In this document: positions 1-7,844 of the stretch, one piece after another
How the letters are laid out: each line of letters starts with the position of its first letter
How positions within the stretch are numbered: position 1 is the first letter of the stretch
Source: Dermatophilaceae bacterium
GTDB lineage: Bacteria; Actinomycetota; Actinomycetes; Actinomycetales; Dermatophilaceae
NCBI GenBank assembly: GCA_013361975.1
Contig: JABFXB010000441.1
Span: forward strand, 1-16,575
DNA: 16,575 nt
Direction: 5' to 3'
The notes under the pieces: generated by a model
Databases searched by the model: none
Seen by the model: the letters and a program-made list of their open reading frames with translations, nothing else
Told to the model about the DNA's origin: nothing
Position numbers and translations under genes: made by a program

Positions 1-1286
<1,286 letters not shown>

Positions 1287-1290
<4 letters not shown>

Positions 1291-2003
1291 CCGAGTCGAC
1301 CGGCCCCACCGGCAGCCCCACCGGCAACGGTCCGACGGGCGAGCAGCCCGACGTGACCGCCACGGGCGCAGCCACGGGTGCGCAGGGTGCCGGCAGCGGT
1401 GACGCTGCCGGCACCCCGGGGCCGGCCGCCGACGAGGTGCCGGCCGGCGGCAAGCGCCACCACACGTACTACGAGGGCGGCCCCGGCGCCTCGTCCGAAC
1501 CCGGCGGTGAGGACGAGTACGACCACGCCCCGAACGCCGAGTCGGCCGAGTCGGAGGGTGTCGCCCTCGCCGAGGAGGACACCATGGCCGCGACGCTGCT
1601 CGCCGACCTGCAGCGACTGCAGGCCGAGTACGTCAACTACAAGAAGCGCGTCGACCGTGACCGCGAGGTCATCCGCCACTCGGCGGTCGGCAGCGTCGTC
1701 GAGTCGCTGCTGCCGGTGCTCGACGACATCCACATGGCCCGCCAGGCCGGTGACCTCGCCGCAGGCCCGTTCGCGGCGATCGCCGACAAGCTCGAGGCGA
1801 CGCTCGGCCGTTACGGCGTCGAGCGCCTCGGCGAGGCGGGGCAGGAGTTCGACCCCAACGTGCACGAGGCCCTCATGCACGTCGAGGCCGAGCTGCCCGA
1901 GGGCGCGACGGGGACGACCGTCGTCCAGGTGCTGCAGCCGGGCTACCGCATCGGTGACCGGCTCGTCCGTGCCGCGCGGGTGTCGGTTGCCGACCCCGCC
2001 TGA
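1287..2003 (+). CDS. grpE: Nucleotide exchange factor GrpE
   Basis: 238 residues from a GTG start that overlaps the dnaK stop (GTGA at 1287-1290), implying translational coupling with its partner. Residues 1-95 are low-complexity, rich in Gly, Thr, Pro and acid, and probably disordered, as is common in actinobacterial GrpE. A helical dimerisation segment follows (about 100-135, LLADLQRLQAEYVNYKKRVD). The conserved C-terminal part includes LLPVLDDIHMAR, EFDPNVHEALM and the beta-wing end VVQVLQPGYRIGDRLVRAARVSV. GrpE releases ADP from DnaK and is often a thermosensor through its long helix. The length is close to mycobacterial GrpE (about 235). Assignment is secure from sequence and position; the exact start depends on the overlap, and no better in-frame start with a Shine-Dalgarno was seen. 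Confidence 0.97.
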
Positions 2004-2010
2004 GACGTAC

Positions 2011-2040
2011 GCCGCCGGGCTGCACGCGCAGCCCGGCGGC
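2011..2040 (+). promoter_or_regulatory. Perfect 13-bp intercistronic hairpin between grpE and dnaJ
   Basis: GCCGCCGGGCTGC at 2011-2023 is exactly complementary to GCAGCCCGGCGGC at 2028-2040, with a 4-nt loop ACGC. It begins 7 nt after the grpE stop and ends 52 nt before the dnaJ start. No T-tract follows, so it is not a canonical intrinsic terminator. It could act as a partial terminator, a processing block or a 3'-end stabiliser that sets dnaK-grpE above dnaJ-hspR. The pairing is seen; the role is inferred. Confidence 0.6.
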
Positions 2041-2092
2041 ATACCCGATGATGGGAGCAGGGTGAATCCCACCGTGACGAAGGAGGTGCGCC

Positions 2093-3106
2093 ATGGCTAG
2101 CCAGGACTGGTTCGAGAAGGACTTCTACGGCATCCTCGGCGTGCCCCAGGACGCCGACGCGGCGACGATCAAGAAGACCTACCGCAAGCTCGCCCGCACG
2201 ATGCACCCCGACCACAACGTCGGAGACCCCAAGGCGGAGGAGCGCTTCAAGGAGATCGGCGAGGCGTATGCCGTCCTCTCCGACCCCGAGCAGCGCCGCG
2301 AGTACGACGCCATCCGCGCCATGTCGCACGGGGGCGCACGCTTCACCGCGGGAGGTCCCGGTGGGGGCGCCGGCTTCGAGGACATCTTCTCCGCGTTCGG
2401 TGGCGCCGGTGGTCCCGGCGGCCAGCGCGTCCGGTTCAACACCGGCGGCGCCGGCGGGCAGCCGAACCTCGAGGACATCCTCGGGCAGATGTTCGGTGGC
2501 GGTGCGGCCGGCCCGGGCGCCGGCTACGGCGGCTACGGAGCGCCGGCGGGGCCCCGTCCCGGCGTCGACGTCCAGGCCAGCACCCGCATCGGCTTCCGCG
2601 ACGCCGTCGAGGGCTCGACCGTGTCGCTCAGCTCTCCCGACCTCGGCCGCATCAACGCCCGCATCCCTGCGGGCGTCAAGGACGGCCAACGGATCCGCTT
2701 GCGCGGCAAGGGCCGTCAGGGTGACCCCGGCGCTCCGGCCGGCGACCTCATCCTCACGGTGTCGGTCGACAAGCACCCCGTCTTCGGGCGCGACGGCGAC
2801 GACCTGACGATCGACCTCCCGGTCACCTTCGCGGAGGCCGCGCTCGGCGCGACCGTCGCGGTGCCGACGTTCGACGGGGGACAGGTCAAGGTCAAGGTCG
2901 CCCCCGGCACCCCGAGTGGCCGCGTGCTGCGCCTCAAGGGGCGCGGCGTCAAGCGCGGCGACCACGCCGGCGACCTGCTCGCCAAGGTGCAGGTCGTCGT
3001 GCCGCAGCGGCTGACCGACGAGGCGCGCGATGCGGTCGAGAAGATGGCGGCGGCCGAGAGCGGCCACGACCCCAGGGCCGAGCTGTTCGAGCGCGCCCGC
3101 GCCTGA
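2093..3106 (+). CDS. dnaJ: DnaJ-family co-chaperone without zinc-finger domain (CbpA-like)
   Basis: 337 residues from ATG 2093, preceded by a strong Shine-Dalgarno AAGGAGG (2080-2086). The J domain occupies about residues 10-75 with the DnaK-stimulating HPD at 38-40. A long Gly/Phe/Ala-rich linker covers about 78-150, then a C-terminal substrate-binding region (about 155-320) with RIPAGVKDGQRIRLRGKG and DLPVTFAEAALGATVAVPT. There is no CXXCXGXG repeat, and indeed no cysteine in the whole protein, so it is the type II (CbpA-like) architecture rather than the zinc-binding type I DnaJ. It delivers substrates to DnaK and triggers its ATP hydrolysis. Its place between grpE and hspR shows it is the operon's DnaJ. 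A second, zinc-finger DnaJ probably exists elsewhere, often by hrcA, but that is outside the window. Confidence 0.95.
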   Translation: MASQDWFEKDFYGILGVPQDADAATIKKTYRKLARTMHPDHNVGDPKAEERFKEIGEAYAVLSDPEQRREYDAIRAMSHGGARFTAGGPGGGAGFEDIFSAFGGAGGPGGQRVRFNTGGAGGQPNLEDILGQMFGGGAAGPGAGYGGYGAPAGPRPGVDVQASTRIGFRDAVEGSTVSLSSPDLGRINARIPAGVKDGQRIRLRGKGRQGDPGAPAGDLILTVSVDKHPVFGRDGDDLTIDLPVTFAEAALGATVAVPTFDGGQVKVKVAPGTPSGRVLRLKGRGVKRGDHAGDLLAKVQVVVPQRLTDEARDAVEKMAAAESGHDPRAELFERARA

Positions 3107-3183
3107 CGGCACAGGCCACGACGATCGCGACGACATCCACGGCAAGATCCACGACGACCGACGACGCGAAGGAGGCGACGAGA

Positions 3184-3645
3184 ATGGCTCGCAGGAGCGC
3201 CCGGCCCGGTGGCCACGACGATGACGCGCCCGTCTTCGTCATCTCCGTCGCGGCCGAGCTGGCCGGCATGCACGCGCAGACCCTGCGCCAGTACGACCGG
3301 CTCGGCCTCGTCTCGCCGTCGCGCACCCGCGGCGGCGGGCGCCGCTACAGCACGCGTGACGTGGCCCTGCTGCGCGAGGTCCAGCGCCTCTCCCAGGAAG
3401 GCGTCTCGCTCGTCGGCATCCAGCGCATCCTCGACCTCGAGAACCACGTGAACGCGCTGCAGTCGCGCGTCGAGGAGCTGACCGCCGAGCTGGGCACCGC
3501 GCGCGCCGCCCTCGCCGCCACGGCCTCGGGCGCGAGGGTGTTCGCCGTCGGCCCGCGCGGCGAGGTCGTGGCCGTCCGGCCCGGGCAGCGACCGCCGCGC
3601 ACTCCCGCCTCGCAGGCGCTGGTGGTCTGGCGCCCCGAGCGCTAG
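3184..3645 (+). CDS. hspR: Heat-shock repressor HspR (MerR family)
   Basis: 153 residues from ATG 3184 with AAGGAGG (3169-3175) 8 nt upstream. The N-terminal MerR-type winged helix-turn-helix covers about residues 16-85 (VFVISVAAELAGMHAQTLRQ, then YDRLGLVSPSRTRGGGRRYS). A coiled-coil follows (about 86-112), and the short C-terminal tail ending ALVVWRPER is typical of HspR. Known HspR proteins bind HAIR inverted repeats to repress dnaK operons and clpB, using DnaK as co-repressor. A matching HAIR site is present at 7776-7796 before clpB in this window. The 77-nt gap after dnaJ holds no clear promoter, so co-transcription and autoregulation with dnaK are likely. Identification is firm from domain, operon position and the linked operator. 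Confidence 0.95.
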   Translation: MARRSARPGGHDDDAPVFVISVAAELAGMHAQTLRQYDRLGLVSPSRTRGGGRRYSTRDVALLREVQRLSQEGVSLVGIQRILDLENHVNALQSRVEELTAELGTARAALAATASGARVFAVGPRGEVVAVRPGQRPPRTPASQALVVWRPER

Positions 3646-3651
3646 CCGAGC

Positions 3652-3666
3652 CCGCCGCGCAGGCGG
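3652..3666 (+). terminator. Weak hairpin after hspR, possible end of the dnaK operon
   Basis: CCGCC (3652-3656) pairs with GGCGG (3662-3666) around loop GCGCA, starting 6 nt after the hspR stop. The stem is only 5 bp and no T-run follows, so terminator function is weakly supported. Confidence 0.25.
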
Positions 3667-3667
3667 C

Positions 3668-3687
3668 GCCGTGTGCAACACTGTGCC
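3668..3687 (+). promoter_or_regulatory. Block shared by the upstream regions of both ANTAR genes (copy 1)
   Basis: The pattern GCCG-N2-TG-N2-A-N-ACTGTGCC at 3668-3687 recurs at 7011-7030, with 15 of 20 positions identical and the last eight (ACTGTGCC) perfect. This copy lies 76 nt before the kinase start codon. It could be a promoter -10 region or a regulator site common to both genes. No good -35 is seen for this copy. Confidence 0.35.
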
Positions 3688-3763
3688 AGCCTCGAGCAGA
3701 CGGGGTGTCAGTACCGCTGTATGCCGCCGGAGGCAGTTGCGTGTCCCATGTTCCGGAGGTCGT

Positions 3764-6700
3764 GTGACCCCTCACCACCCCGACGGTGACCCCGTGAACG
3801 GAGTCCCGCGGGCCGACCTCGGCGTACCCGCTCCCCGCTCCGTCGAGATGCAGGAGCTCTTCGCCCGCACCGACTGGTCGGCCACCCCGCTGGGGCCGGT
3901 CGAGACCTGGCCCGACAACCTGCGGTCGATCGTCGACATCTGCCTGTCGTCGGGTTTCCCCATGCTCGTGTGCTGGGGGCCCGAGCTGGCCATGGTCTAC
4001 AACGACGGCTACCGCGCCCTCCTCGGTCGCAGCAAGCACCCCGGCGCCCTCGGCCGCCCGGTGGCACAGGTGTGGCCCGAGGTGTGGGACGTCATCGGCC
4101 CCATGTTCGAGGGCGTCCTCGGCGGCGGTCCGGCGACCTGGGTCGAGGACGAGCTGCTCGTCGTCGACCGTTTCGGCTTCCTCGAGGAGGCCTACTTCAC
4201 GTGGACCTACGGCGCCATCCACGACGCCGGCGGCACGGTCGCCGGCATCCTCAACGTGGCCGTCGAGACCACCGACAAGGTGCTCGCGGTGCGGCGGGCC
4301 GGTGTCGCGCTCGAGCTCTTCGAGGCCGTCACCGCCGGGCCACCGCCCGAGAGCCGCGAGCAGGTGCGCGACCGCGCCCTCGAGGTGCTGCGACCGAGGA
4401 CGGCCGACCACCTCGACGTCGACCTCGTCTGGCTCGAGGGTGACGCTGCCGGCCGCGCCGTCTCGGGGGAGACGGACGGCGGCGGCGACGTCCACCTCGT
4501 CCCCGTCATCGAGCCCGGGCTCGCCCGACCCACCGCGCTGCTCCGGTTCCGCGCGAACCCGCGGCGCCCGTGGGACGCCCAGCTGCGGGCATACGCCGAT
4601 CTCTGTGCCTCTCACGTGGCGACGGCGCTGAGCGGCGTGCGCCGCCGCACCGACGACCGCCAGCGCCAGGAGGCGCTCGCCGAGCTCGACGTCGCGAAGT
4701 CCGACTTCTTCGCCAACGTGAGCCACGAGCTGCGCACCCCGCTGGCGCTGATCACCGGGCCCGTCAGCGACGCCCTCGCCGCCGACGGGCTCGACGACGA
4801 CATGCGCCGGCGCTTCGAGATGATCGCCCGCAACGCCGAACGGCTGACGGGGCTCGTCGACCGCATCCTCGACCTGACCCGCGTCGAGGCCGGCGCCGTC
4901 GAGCCGCACTGGGCCGTGGTCGACCTCGTGACGGTGACCACCGGCGTCGCGGCCAACTTCCGCCCAGCCATCGAGCGGCTCGGCATCGAGTTCGTCGTCG
5001 AGTGCGACGACCTCGGCCGCGAGGCGCACGTCGACGTCGACATGTACGAGCGCATCCTGCTGAACCTGCTGTCCAACGCGCTGAAGTTCACCCCGCAGGG
5101 CCGCATCGGCATCCGGCTCGAGGGCGACGCCGAGGGCTACGAGGTGTCGGTGAGCGACACCGGCATCGGCATCCCCGAGAAGGACCGCGACCACGTCTTC
5201 GACCGCTTCCGCCAGCTCGCGGGCAGTGACGACCGCCGGTCGCGGGAGGGGGCGGGGATCGGGCTGTCCATCGTGCGCCAGCTGGTGGGGCTGCTCGGCG
5301 GCCGCATCTCCGTCGACTCCCGGGAAGGGCGGGGGAGCACCTTCACCGTCCGGCTGCCCTGGGGAGCGCCGCCGACGCGGTCGGCCAGCCGGCCCTCGAT
5401 CACCCCGCGGCCGGCGGAGTCGTTCATCAGCGAAGCCGTCGCCTGGGGCAGGGCCCACCATGACGACCAGGGCGCCCAGGACGCGCGGGAGACGCCCGTC
5501 TCGGGGCCCTCGGGGCCCTCGGGGCCCTCGGGCCGCCCGACCCTGCTCGTGGTCGAGGACAACCCCGACATGCGCTGGCACGTCACCCGGCACCTGCGCG
5601 GCGACTACGAGGTGGTGACGTCGCGCGACGGCGTCGAGGCCCTCGCGCAGATGCGGGCAGCCCGCCCCGACATCGTGCTGGCCGACGTCATGATGCCGCG
5701 GATGGACGGACTGACGCTCGTACGCGAGATCCGCGAGGACCCCGCCCTGCGTGACGTGCCCGTGGTACTCCTGTCTGCGCGCGCCGGTGTCGAGGCGAGC
5801 ACGATCGGCTTGACCATGGGCGCCGACGACTACGTCGTCAAGCCCTTCGACCCCACCGAGCTGCGCGCCCGGCTGGCAGCCAACCTCGTCCGGGCGCAGT
5901 CGCGCTCGCGCGACGCCGCCTGGCTGCGGGGGATCCTCGGCGCCATCCAGGATCCCCTCATCGTCGCCGACGCCGAGGGCACCGTCGTCGAGCTGAACGA
6001 GGCCTTCACCCGTGACTACGGCTGGTCCCTGGCCGACGGCCCCTTCACGCCGCCTTACCCGTGGTGGATCCCGGCCGAAGAGGCGCCCGCCGAGTACGAG
6101 GCCCACGCGCGCCGCATCGAGCTGCTGCGAACGGGCCAGCCCTTCCTCGACGAGCACTACCGCATCCGGAGGAAGGGCGGCGGGCAGGCCTGGGTGCACA
6201 CCCGGGCGGCGAGCGTGCCCGAGACGCCCGACCACTCCGGCTTCGTCCTGGCCGTGGCCCGCGACGAGACCCGGGAGCGCGAGGCACGGATGCGCCGTGA
6301 GCTCGCCGGTCGGATCGCTGTCGACCTCGCCGCCGCGGAGGGCCTCGACCAGGCGCTGGCCACGGCCGTCACCGGTTTCACGGTGCTCTTCGACGGTGAG
6401 GTGACGCTCCGCGTGGCCGACGACAAGGGCGACGTCGTGGTGCTCTCACCTCGCGGCCGCGTGCGGCCCTCGGAGCTCGACGACACCGTGCGCGAGGGCC
6501 TAGAGTCGTTGCCGCGCGCCCACGACGTGCTCGTCGGTGACAAGCGCGAGGGCCTGCTGCTCCTGCCGTCGTCACAGGACTCTCAGTGCCGCGCGTGGGT
6601 GCACTTCGACGAGCCCCGCATCGTCGGCAGCGACGAGCTCATCGTCGGCGACCTGCTCGCCCAGACGTTCGGCCAGGCGGTCGACCGGGTCGTCGCCAGC

Positions 6701-6913
6701 CGGGCCCGGGCCGAGAAGGAGCACCAGCTCGAGCAGGCGATCGAGAGCCACCGGCTCATCGGGCACGCGGTCGGGGTGCTCATCGAGCGCCACCGCATCA
6801 CGGCCAAGCAGGCCTTCGAGATGCTGCGGCAGGCCTCGCTCCACCGCAACATCAAGCTGCGCGAGATCGCTGCCCGCGTCGTCGAGAGCGGTCAGGACCC
6901 CGACTCCGCCTGA
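3764..6913 (+). CDS. Soluble hybrid sensor histidine kinase with C-terminal ANTAR RNA-binding output
   Basis: 1049 residues from GTG 3764, chosen because CGGAGG (3754-3759) precedes it; upstream in-frame starts lack a ribosome site. Domains in order: a PAS-like sensor (about 28-175, with DWSATPLGPVETWPDNLR and MLVCWGPELAMVYNDGYRAL); a poorly conserved linker; HisKA with FFANVSHELRTPL and phospho-acceptor His321; HATPase with N box around Asn438, DTGIGI (465-470) and GAGIGLSI (496-503). Next comes a SGP-repeat linker, a receiver (acidic pair Glu598/Asp599, phospho-acceptor Asp641 in LADVMMPRMDG, Lys693 in YVVKPF), a second PAS (about 717-839), a GAF-like segment (about 840-984) and an ANTAR domain (about 986-1044). 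No signal peptide or membrane segment is seen, so it should be cytosolic. All canonical kinase and receiver residues are present. I infer autophosphorylation, internal transfer to Asp641 and control of the ANTAR domain, which in known proteins antiterminates transcription by binding paired RNA hairpins. Stimulus and RNA target are unknown. Confidence 0.92.
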   Translation: MTPHHPDGDPVNGVPRADLGVPAPRSVEMQELFARTDWSATPLGPVETWPDNLRSIVDICLSSGFPMLVCWGPELAMVYNDGYRALLGRSKHPGALGRPVAQVWPEVWDVIGPMFEGVLGGGPATWVEDELLVVDRFGFLEEAYFTWTYGAIHDAGGTVAGILNVAVETTDKVLAVRRAGVALELFEAVTAGPPPESREQVRDRALEVLRPRTADHLDVDLVWLEGDAAGRAVSGETDGGGDVHLVPVIEPGLARPTALLRFRANPRRPWDAQLRAYADLCASHVATALSGVRRRTDDRQRQEALAELDVAKSDFFANVSHELRTPLALITGPVSDALAADGLDDDMRRRFEMIARNAERLTGLVDRILDLTRVEAGAVEPHWAVVDLVTVTTGVAANFRPAIERLGIEFVVECDDLGREAHVDVDMYERILLNLLSNALKFTPQGRIGIRLEGDAEGYEVSVSDTGIGIPEKDRDHVFDRFRQLAGSDDRRSREGAGIGLSIVRQLVGLLGGRISVDSREGRGSTFTVRLPWGAPPTRSASRPSITPRPAESFISEAVAWGRAHHDDQGAQDARETPVSGPSGPSGPSGRPTLLVVEDNPDMRWHVTRHLRGDYEVVTSRDGVEALAQMRAARPDIVLADVMMPRMDGLTLVREIREDPALRDVPVVLLSARAGVEASTIGLTMGADDYVVKPFDPTELRARLAANLVRAQSRSRDAAWLRGILGAIQDPLIVADAEGTVVELNEAFTRDYGWSLADGPFTPPYPWWIPAEEAPAEYEAHARRIELLRTGQPFLDEHYRIRRKGGGQAWVHTRAASVPETPDHSGFVLAVARDETREREARMRRELAGRIAVDLAAAEGLDQALATAVTGFTVLFDGEVTLRVADDKGDVVVLSPRGRVRPSELDDTVREGLESLPRAHDVLVGDKREGLLLLPSSQDSQCRAWVHFDEPRIVGSDELIVGDLLAQTFGQAVDRVVASRARAEKEHQLEQAIESHRLIGHAVGVLIERHRITAKQAFEMLRQASLHRNIKLREIAARVVESGQDPDSA
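5501..5534 (+). repeat. In-frame 9-nt tandem repeat in the kinase linker
   Basis: TCGGGGCCC occurs three times head to tail (5501-5509, 5510-5518, 5519-5527), followed by a degenerate partial copy to 5534. It encodes Ser-Gly-Pro repeats between the HATPase and receiver domains. Copy-number change by slippage would alter linker length without shifting the frame. Confidence 0.85.
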
Positions 6914-6919
6914 TCCGTC

Positions 6920-6949
6920 GGGCCGTGGCACCAGGTGTCCACGCGGCCC
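6920..6949 (+). terminator. Candidate terminator hairpin after the hybrid kinase, with competing pairings
   Basis: Seven nt after the kinase stop, GGGCCGTGG (6920-6928) pairs with CCACG plus GCCC (6939-6943, 6946-6949), with a 2-nt bulge and a 10-nt loop. There is no T-tract, as is common in GC-rich actinomycetes. The right arm can instead form a perfect 8-bp stem, CGGCCCGT (6944-6951) with ACGGGCCG (6971-6978). The inverted repeats are seen; termination is inferred. Confidence 0.45.
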
Positions 6950-6996
6950 GTCGCCGTGCGTCCTTGTGCCACGGGCCGATCGGGCCGTGTCGCGTT

Positions 6997-7030
6997 TTGG
7001 CGCGCGCGCGGCCGGATGACAGACTGTGCC
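6997..7030 (+). promoter_or_regulatory. Candidate promoter of the small ANTAR gene, containing shared block copy 2
   Basis: TTGGCG (6997-7002), a 17-nt gap and CAGACT (7020-7025) make a plausible primary-sigma promoter. The -10 lies in the block GCCG-N2-TG-N2-A-N-ACTGTGCC (7011-7030) also found before the kinase gene at 3668-3687. The start codon is 47 nt downstream of the block. Confidence 0.4.
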
Positions 7031-7077
7031 CTGCCTCCAAGTTCGCGGGCCTTCCCGACGCATGCCTTGGAGGCCCC

Positions 7078-7731
7078 GTGAGCACGCTGCACCCGGCGAC
7101 GCCGTCCGCCGACGGCTCGAGCGCCGGCCGCGCGGCCGCTGAGCTGATCACCGAGGCCGCCCGCCGGCTGGTGCGCTCGGAGGACCTCGAGGAGGCCCTG
7201 TCCGTCGCGGCTGCGTCCATCGGCGAGGTGCTCGCCGGCGAGGCGGTACTGCGCGTGACCATGAGCCAGCACGACCTGTATGCCGGTGCGTCGGGTCCCG
7301 TTCCGTTGTCGGCCGTCGCGCCGGCGTTCCGGAAGGCCCTCGAGGCCTCGCGCTCGCACGACGGCGACGTCGTGCTGGTGTCGCGCGGGGAGCACGCGCT
7401 CTGCCGCGTCTGCGTTCCGGTCCCCGGCACGAAGCTCCCCGGGCCGGTCGAGCTGACCTTCGCCGAGCTGCTGCTCCACTCCCTCGTCCAGGCGGTGGAC
7501 CGCATCGTCACGGTCGACCGCTTCCGGCAGAGCGAGGCGAACCTCGAGCGCGCCGTCGAGAGCCACCGACTCGTCGGGCAGGCCATGGGCATCCTCATCG
7601 AGCGCCACCGCATCGTGTCCGAGGAGGCGTTCGACATCCTCAGGCGCACCTCGCAGGACAACAACGTCAAGCTGCGCGAGGTGGCCCAGCGCGTCATCGA
7701 GAGCGGATCCGAGCCGGACGAGGTCGTCTGA
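7078..7731 (+). CDS. GAF-like/ANTAR domain protein, paralogue of the kinase C-terminus
   Basis: 217 residues from GTG 7078, with GGAGG (7069-7073) 4 nt before it. Residues about 20-150 form a GAF-like region and about 155-210 an ANTAR domain (ESHRLVGQAMGILIERHRI, then NNVKLREVAQRVIESG). No receiver or kinase domain is present. The protein aligns end to end with the last ~200 residues of the preceding hybrid kinase. Over the core from ESHRL to ESG I count 31 of 50 identical residues, and a 21-nt stretch is identical in DNA (6779-6799 and 7594-7614). ANTAR domains are RNA-binding antiterminators in AmiR and EutV. This copy may form heterodimers with the kinase output or compete with it; that is inference. 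Cysteines at 109 and 112 (CRVC) are a possible redox or metal pair, unproven. A GAF-less naming as plain ANTAR protein would also be reasonable. Confidence 0.85.
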   Translation: MSTLHPATPSADGSSAGRAAAELITEAARRLVRSEDLEEALSVAAASIGEVLAGEAVLRVTMSQHDLYAGASGPVPLSAVAPAFRKALEASRSHDGDVVLVSRGEHALCRVCVPVPGTKLPGPVELTFAELLLHSLVQAVDRIVTVDRFRQSEANLERAVESHRLVGQAMGILIERHRIVSEEAFDILRRTSQDNNVKLREVAQRVIESGSEPDEVV

Positions 7732-7775
7732 CGCAGCAGTGACCGAGCAGACTCCCCACGGGCCCACGGCACGGA

Positions 7776-7796
7776 GTTGAGTGGAATACACTCAAC
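7776..7796. promoter_or_regulatory. HAIR operator for HspR upstream of clpB
   Basis: GTTGAGT (7776-7782) and ACTCAAC (7790-7796) form a perfect 7-bp inverted repeat with a 7-nt spacer. This matches the known HspR HAIR consensus CTTGAGT-N7-ACTCAAG except for a symmetric change of the outermost base pair. It lies 48 nt before the clpB start, and HspR is encoded at 3184-3645. Confidence 0.9.
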
Positions 7797-7808
7797 TTGC
7801 CACCGGTT
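7783..7808 (+). promoter_or_regulatory. SigR/SigH-type promoter of clpB embedded in the HAIR site
   Basis: GGAAT (7783-7787), 18 nt, then GTT (7806-7808) matches the SigR (Streptomyces) and SigH (Mycobacterium) consensus GGAAT-N18-GTT. The -35 element is the spacer of the HAIR operator, so bound HspR should block it. Transcription would start near 7815, about 30 nt before the clpB start codon. Sequence match is seen; sigma-factor use is inferred. Confidence 0.65.
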
Positions 7809-7844
7809 GTCTCCAGTGATTCCGTCCCCGCACCAGGAGAACGC

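Noticed and set aside
2011..2040. The grpE-dnaJ hairpin as an ANTAR hexaloop target
   Set aside because: It is a single stem with a 4-nt loop, not the paired hexaloop arrangement known for ANTAR-binding RNAs.
3107..3183. Possible small gene between dnaJ and hspR with repeated ACGACGA-like words
   Set aside because: The only frame through it starts inside dnaJ and has no ribosome site; the 77 nt end in the hspR Shine-Dalgarno and look like a plain spacer.
3671..3763. Kinase start 31 codons upstream at GTG 3671
   Set aside because: No Shine-Dalgarno there, and the added residues look non-coding and overlie the block shared with the other ANTAR gene. GTG 3764 has CGGAGG just before it.
3239..6235. 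A 998-codon open frame on the minus strand opposite hspR and the kinase
   Set aside because: It runs antisense to two genes with clear domains, its translation is low-complexity and matches no motif, and long empty antisense frames are expected at this GC content.
7797..7844. ClpB start 16 codons upstream at TTG 7797
   Set aside because: It would place the start inside the promoter. ATG 7845 has a ribosome site and gives the standard MDLQLTNKAQEAF N-terminus.
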